A DNA stretch of 8,332 bases from Bremerella sp. JC817. Lineage in GTDB: Bacteria > Planctomycetota > Planctomycetia > Pirellulales > Pirellulaceae. Below are positions 5,909 through 8,332 of this stretch, piece after piece; the first letter of the stretch is position 1; every line of letters starts with the position of its first letter. The notes under the pieces are model-generated. The model was given only the letters and a program-made list of their open reading frames with translations, ran no database searches and was not told the origin of the DNA. The position numbers and the translations under genes were made by a program. The stretch is taken from positions 1-8,332 of the forward strand of contig NZ_JBFEFG010000275.1 of the NCBI RefSeq assembly GCF_040718835.1, in the 5' to 3' direction.

Positions 5909-6140
5909 CGGCCAGATTGCACTGCCAACCACCATTTCCAACTCCCGCATCTTAGGTGTGCCACTGGCCCGACCACCGCCAGGCCAACATACCTTAGCCA
6001 CCGATCGCGACCTGGCCGAGTCGATGCCTGGCTGCTGTTCATGGAAAGCTCGCACATAAAAGGTGCCTGCCCAACACCGGCCGAAACAGATGTGCCAATG
6101 GCCAATGTCTTTGTAATTGAAACAGGTTGTCGACCTTGAG
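5909..6140 (+). repeat. Dispersed intergenic repeat, copy F (interrupted)
   Basis: The left part (5909-5970) is a good copy: CGGCCAGATTGCACTGCC, CAACCACCATTTCCAACTCC, CGCATCTTAGGTGTGCC, ACTGGCC. About 120 unrelated bases follow (5971-6089). The copy then resumes at TGTGCCAATGGCCAATGTCT (6090-6109), continuing with TTGAAACAGGTTG and a decayed CGACCTTGAGC. The right hairpin is missing. The copy is either degenerate or has been split by an insertion. Confidence 0.75.
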
Positions 6141-6391
6141 CAACTTTCAAATGGCGAGTACCCAGTGGTAGAAGAAGCTAGAATATGTCGTTGCAAGCAA
6201 CATTCATCCGAGGAACGCTCCGCATATGAAAGTTGTCGTCATCTTGATGAAGTATTAGGGAACTCCCTAGAATAGGCGAGCTCTTAAAAAACGGAACGCC
6301 CCCTAACTCACCCGAAGAGTGGATGAGGGCAATTAGGTACGCATGTCTCGAGCGAACGTTGAGACTCATAGAGCGTCCATATGTTGCGTAA
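6117..6391 (+). pseudogene. Possible decayed coding remnant upstream of the PIN locus
   Basis: Two overlapping plus-strand frames are free of stops and look protein-like but lack starts. 6117-6275 gives EEARICRCKQHSSEERSAYE and ends at TAG. 6251-6391 contains GELLKNGTPPNSPEEWMRAI followed by RYACLERTLRLIERPYVA and ends at TAA 6389-6391. A frameshift between 6251 and 6275 would join them. The second stop lies just before the ribosome-binding site of the 6414 gene, as an upstream operon partner's would. I recognise no family. The 5' part overlaps repeat copy F. The alternative is chance openness. Confidence 0.25.
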
Positions 6392-6396
6392 GGTGT

Positions 6397-6403
6397 AAAA
6401 GGA
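6397..6403 (+). promoter_or_regulatory. Ribosome-binding site of the wHTH-PIN locus
   Basis: AAAAGGA lies ten bases before ATG 6414, slightly long but usable. By contrast, the GTG at 7031 that opens the downstream frame has no such site, which supports reading the two frames as one gene starting here. Confidence 0.6.
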
Positions 6404-6413
6404 AAACGCTGAA

Positions 6414-7073
6414 ATGAACGAGTCATTGCCGTCTTCTGCAACATTGACAAGCATTGCGATGCTAAAGCTAAATAATGATAGAGGCGCAGACTACCTGGAC
6501 TACCTGAGGCCGTTTGTTCAGCAAGTTCTTGTTGACCATCGACCTGATCCTGTCACGGATCACATAGTGCGCGACCACGTTCTCGCTGATTTTGGGCTCG
6601 AGATTCCGTCACAAACAATTCAGATCGTTCTAAAACGACTTAGTCGAGACATCGCTCTGGAAAAGGATCACGGAAAATATCAAATTACGGGCGAGATTGA
6701 AGATACATGTATCACGGCGTCAAAGGTGAATGCCGAAAGGCATATAAATGCCATAATTGATGGACTCGTCGAGTTTTCGCGAACAACTATTCGCCCAATT
6801 GAATCACGTGCAAGTGCTATCGCGATTCTTGAATCATTTCTGGCGCGGTTCGGCGTCGATTGCCTTAAAGCATATTTGCGTGGGTCTTCAATTCCGAATA
6901 CGAGCGAGTCACAGGACAATGAGATTGCAGTTGTTAGCAATTTCCTTATGTCATTGCAGTCATCTCAACCAGAAAGATTCGAAAGCTTTATTGTCCTTGT
7001 CCAGGGGCATATGTATGCCAATGCACTCATGTGCCCAGACCTGATCAACGCTCCCAAGAGCTATCGTGCGTGA
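6414..7073 (+). CDS. N-terminal part of a split wHTH-PIN-membrane protein
   Basis: A 219-residue frame starting at ATG 6414 behind AAAAGGA. Residues about 27-91 resemble a winged helix-turn-helix: YLDYLRPFVQQVL, VRDHVLADFGLEIPSQTIQI and VLKRLSRDIALEKDHGKYQI, ending in a Gly-containing wing. A long helical region follows (about 95-210), with the tail GHMYANALMCPDLINAPKSY. The frame stops at TGA 7071-7073. Inserting one base after CGT 7065-7067 would continue it directly into the PIN domain of the next frame (SYR-x-VTFFLDTP). I therefore read it as the first part of a single protein of about 600 residues, not a separate gene. Domain calls rest on pattern recognition. No signal peptide is seen. 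If translated as it stands, it is a truncated putative nucleic-acid-binding protein. Confidence 0.75.
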   Translation: MNESLPSSATLTSIAMLKLNNDRGADYLDYLRPFVQQVLVDHRPDPVTDHIVRDHVLADFGLEIPSQTIQIVLKRLSRDIALEKDHGKYQITGEIEDTCITASKVNAERHINAIIDGLVEFSRTTIRPIESRASAIAILESFLARFGVDCLKAYLRGSSIPNTSESQDNEIAVVSNFLMSLQSSQPERFESFIVLVQGHMYANALMCPDLINAPKSYRA

Positions 7074-8215
7074 CCTTTTTCCTCGATACTCCATTGGTTG
7101 TTCAATTACTTGGTTTGGAGGGGGCGGCAAAAGAATCCGCGACATCTACATTAGTCAATCTACTCAAGCAACTCGCTGCTAAAGTCGCGGTATTCCAGCA
7201 CACTGTAATCGAGATTAATCGCACAATTTGTGGCGCCGCATTGTACCTCGATCGTCCTGATGGAGTCGGGGGTATCGTGACGGAGGCCAGACGGACAGGC
7301 AAGACGCCGTCCGACTTGCGTTTGATTGCTGCAAATCTTGAGAATGGCCTGAAGGACGCAGGAGTCGAGGTGATAAAGACACCACGACACCAAAAGGAAA
7401 GTGAGATATCAGTTGAAGCATTTGAAAATGTAATGGGTGATAGCTTTACCCACCGAAATCCAAAGGCAAAGGAGCATGATGTGGAATGTGTAAGGGCAAT
7501 TTACACACTCAGGGCTGGGACAGCTCCTGGAATGCTTGAAAGGTCGATTGCGGCATTTGTCACGAGTAATGGTGCGTTTGCGAAGGCAGCCTACGAATAT
7601 GGGCAGCGTTTTGAAGAAAGTCAGGAGGTGTCAAGCGTTATCACGGATTTTAGCTTGGCGAATATGGCTTGGCTGAAAAACCCTATGGGCGCGATCTCGT
7701 TGCCGATAATGGAGGTGATGTCATACGCCTATGCCGCTTTACAGCCAACGCAACCTCTTATGGAGAAGTTTCTTAAGGAAATTGAAAAGCTTGAAGAGAG
7801 TGGGCTGGTTACTGCTTCGCAGCATCAGCTTTTTAGGAGCAGCCAGTTCGCTCAAGACGAGTTGGTTCGGCTCACGTTAGGTAATGACGAGGCGATTACG
7901 CCGGAATTGGTTTCAGAATCTCTTAAGAGGGTTGTTGATGAAATCCTGGGTGAGGAAGCCAAGAAGTTTCAAGATGAGGAGAAAGCGCATCTAGCTACGC
8001 AAGAGATGCTTGCCAAAGAGCTATATGAAAAATCTAAGGTCCAAAGCGCATTGTACTGGAAGAACCACGGGTTAGCGGTGCTAATTGCAGATGTAGTGGC
8101 GTGGGTAATAACAATAGTGTTGATCGTGGCGTTCATTGGAAGTTATTTTGTCGTGAACACGAGCTACTCATGGTTAGGGTATGTATTGGCGCTAGAAGCT
8201 GTTTCAAAACCCTGA
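7031..8215 (+). CDS. PIN-like nuclease domain with C-terminal membrane anchor; 3' end interrupted by an IS
   Basis: A 394-codon frame opening at GTG 7031, where no ribosome-binding site is visible; it overlaps the previous frame by 43 bases. Sequence from V14 on looks native. A PIN-like acidic set is visible: D19 in VTFFLDTP, E61 in FQHTVIEI, D150 in EHDVECVRAIYTLRAG, and the VTSN turn at 177-180 where PIN proteins often carry the last polar residue. PIN domains usually cleave RNA with Mg2+; activity here is inferred. Residues about 205-330 are helical (SLPIMEVMSYAYAALQP, then LFRSSQFAQDELVRLTLGND). A charged likely coiled coil follows (EEAKKFQDEEKAHLATQEML). A transmembrane helix lies at about 347-375 (VLIADVVAWVITIVLIVAFI). 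From codon 389 the frame is IS sequence, so the native C-terminus, probably a second membrane helix, is lost. It is likely a pseudogene or truncated product. Confidence 0.8.
   Translation: MPRPDQRSQELSCVTFFLDTPLVVQLLGLEGAAKESATSTLVNLLKQLAAKVAVFQHTVIEINRTICGAALYLDRPDGVGGIVTEARRTGKTPSDLRLIAANLENGLKDAGVEVIKTPRHQKESEISVEAFENVMGDSFTHRNPKAKEHDVECVRAIYTLRAGTAPGMLERSIAAFVTSNGAFAKAAYEYGQRFEESQEVSSVITDFSLANMAWLKNPMGAISLPIMEVMSYAYAALQPTQPLMEKFLKEIEKLEESGLVTASQHQLFRSSQFAQDELVRLTLGNDEAITPELVSESLKRVVDEILGEEAKKFQDEEKAHLATQEMLAKELYEKSKVQSALYWKNHGLAVLIADVVAWVITIVLIVAFIGSYFVVNTSYSWLGYVLALEAVSKP
8195..8213. repeat. Left terminal inverted repeat of the last IS
   Basis: GAAGCTGTTTCAAAACCCT (8195-8213) matches 13 of 19 positions with the end of the first IS read inward (605-623), sharing CTGT and AAAACCCT. 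TA (8193-8194) immediately precedes it, as expected for an IS427-like target. The right end lies outside the window, so the assignment rests on these similarities and on the transposase start 82 bases further in. Confidence 0.6.
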
Positions 8216-8256
8216 CGTTATAAGCTTGCGCCAGGCAACGATTTGCGTTACACCTA

Positions 8257-8280
8257 CCATCGAAAGGAGTCCTTCGATGG
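8257..8280 (+). promoter_or_regulatory. Hairpin covering the ribosome-binding site and start of the transposase
   Basis: CCATCGAA (8257-8264) pairs perfectly with TTCGATGG (8273-8280). The loop contains most of the Shine-Dalgarno AAAGGAG (8263-8269), and the right arm contains the ATG at 8277. In RNA this would block initiation. Such structures are known in other insertion sequences, where they limit transposase translation from read-through transcripts. The pairing is seen directly; the regulatory role is inferred. Confidence 0.6.
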
Positions 8281-8332
8281 CTGGAAAGCGTGAGGTTCTG
8301 CTCACCGACGAGCAGTGGAAAATGGTGAAGCC
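8277..8332 (+). CDS. IS5-family transposase, N-terminus only (runs off the window)
   Basis: It starts at ATG 8277, seven bases after AAAGGAG, and reads MAGKREVLLTDEQWKMVKP before the window ends. LTDEQW is the characteristic N-terminal motif of IS5-family transposases, where the N-terminal helical domain binds the element ends. The catalytic part is not visible. It resembles, but is not identical to, the fragment at 3174 (DLTEYQWNAIRDCFP), so the two derive from different elements of the same broad family. Whether it matches the transposase at 3-603 cannot be judged, because the visible parts do not overlap. Confidence 0.85.
   Translation, partial: MAGKREVLLTDEQWKMVK

Larger units (their letters stand above)
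5435..6413. other. About 1 kb without a confident gene
   Basis: This stretch separates the minus-strand block from the plus-strand PIN locus, so promoters in both directions should lie here; I cannot identify -35/-10 pairs with confidence. It holds repeat copies E and F, a perfect 18-base palindrome (5821-5838) and two overlapping open stretches (6117-6391) that may be gene debris. The longer open frames on both strands between 5545 and 6196 coincide with the repeats and show no ribosome-binding site or domain. Confidence 0.6.
8195..8332 (+). mobile_element. IS5-family insertion sequence, left part
   Basis: It consists of the left terminal repeat, an ~60-base leader and the first codons of a transposase, and continues past the window. 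It has the same orientation as the IS at 1-623. It enters the PIN gene in a CTA codon, and the last six codons of that frame plus its stop are IS sequence. Confidence 0.7.

Noticed and set aside
5717..6139. A 140-codon plus-strand open frame and several minus-strand open frames over the same stretch (5545-6196).
   Set aside because: They lie across repeats E and F and the 18-base palindrome, have no ribosome-binding site and no domain, and their translations recur wherever the repeat recurs.
681..6140. Idea that the repeats are integron attC sites.
   Set aside because: The RYYYAAC/GTTRRRY core sites are not found at the ends of the repeat, and no integrase gene is present in the window.
681..6140. 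Idea that the repeats are a CRISPR array.
   Set aside because: The units are 120-160 bases long, spaced by kilobases with genes between them, and contain hairpins; there are no regular short spacers and no cas genes.
6414..8215. Reading the two overlapping plus-strand frames as a toxin-antitoxin pair.
   Set aside because: The downstream frame has no start signal, the upstream product is not antitoxin-sized, and the two join seamlessly with one added base at the PIN boundary.

Overview
The window looks like an accessory, insertion-sequence-rich stretch of a bacterial chromosome. A planctomycete of the Pirellulaceae type is most likely. This is inferred from the mid-range base composition, the widely spaced and mostly hypothetical genes, the exported TPR and ankyrin proteins, and the dense structured intergenic repeats built on ACTGGCC/GGCCAGT hairpins and on the palindrome GGTGCGTCGAGACGCACC, which I associate with planctomycete genomes. 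There is no rRNA, tRNA, CRISPR array or core housekeeping gene.

Layout. Positions 1-623 hold the 3' part of an IS5-family element (IS427-like, two reading frames), ending in an inverted repeat next to a TA. A block of four minus-strand genes follows: an exported TPR protein (901-1995), a TIGR02391/Hypoth_Ymh protein with a HEPN-like R-x4-H motif (2208-2999), an unrecognised 194-residue protein (3519-4103) and an exported ankyrin-repeat protein (4424-5422). Every gap in and around this block carries a copy of one dispersed repeat (A to F), and all copies have the same orientation. The copies contain two REP-like hairpins in opposite orientation, so they resemble REPIN/BIME elements. Copy C is joined to the first ~20 codons of a second, destroyed IS5-family transposase (3083-3232).

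After about 1 kb of repeats and possible gene debris (5423-6413), a plus-strand locus at 6414-8215 encodes what reads as one large protein. It has an N-terminal winged-helix region, a PIN-like nuclease domain, a helical/coiled-coil region and a C-terminal membrane anchor. It is now split into two frames around 7067-7070, and its 3' end is interrupted by a third IS5-family element that starts at about 8195. The first codons of that element's transposase run off the window.

How the genes relate. No metabolic pathway is visible. The minus-strand genes are far apart and separated by repeats, so they look like independently acquired units and not a tight operon. Two candidate RNases (HEPN-like and PIN-like) and an exported ankyrin protein between IS elements suggest a decaying defence- or conflict-type accessory region; this is an inference. 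The most interesting items are the wHTH-PIN-membrane protein with its frameshift and IS truncation, the REPIN-like repeats present in every gap, and the hairpin that would hide the ribosome-binding site of the last transposase.
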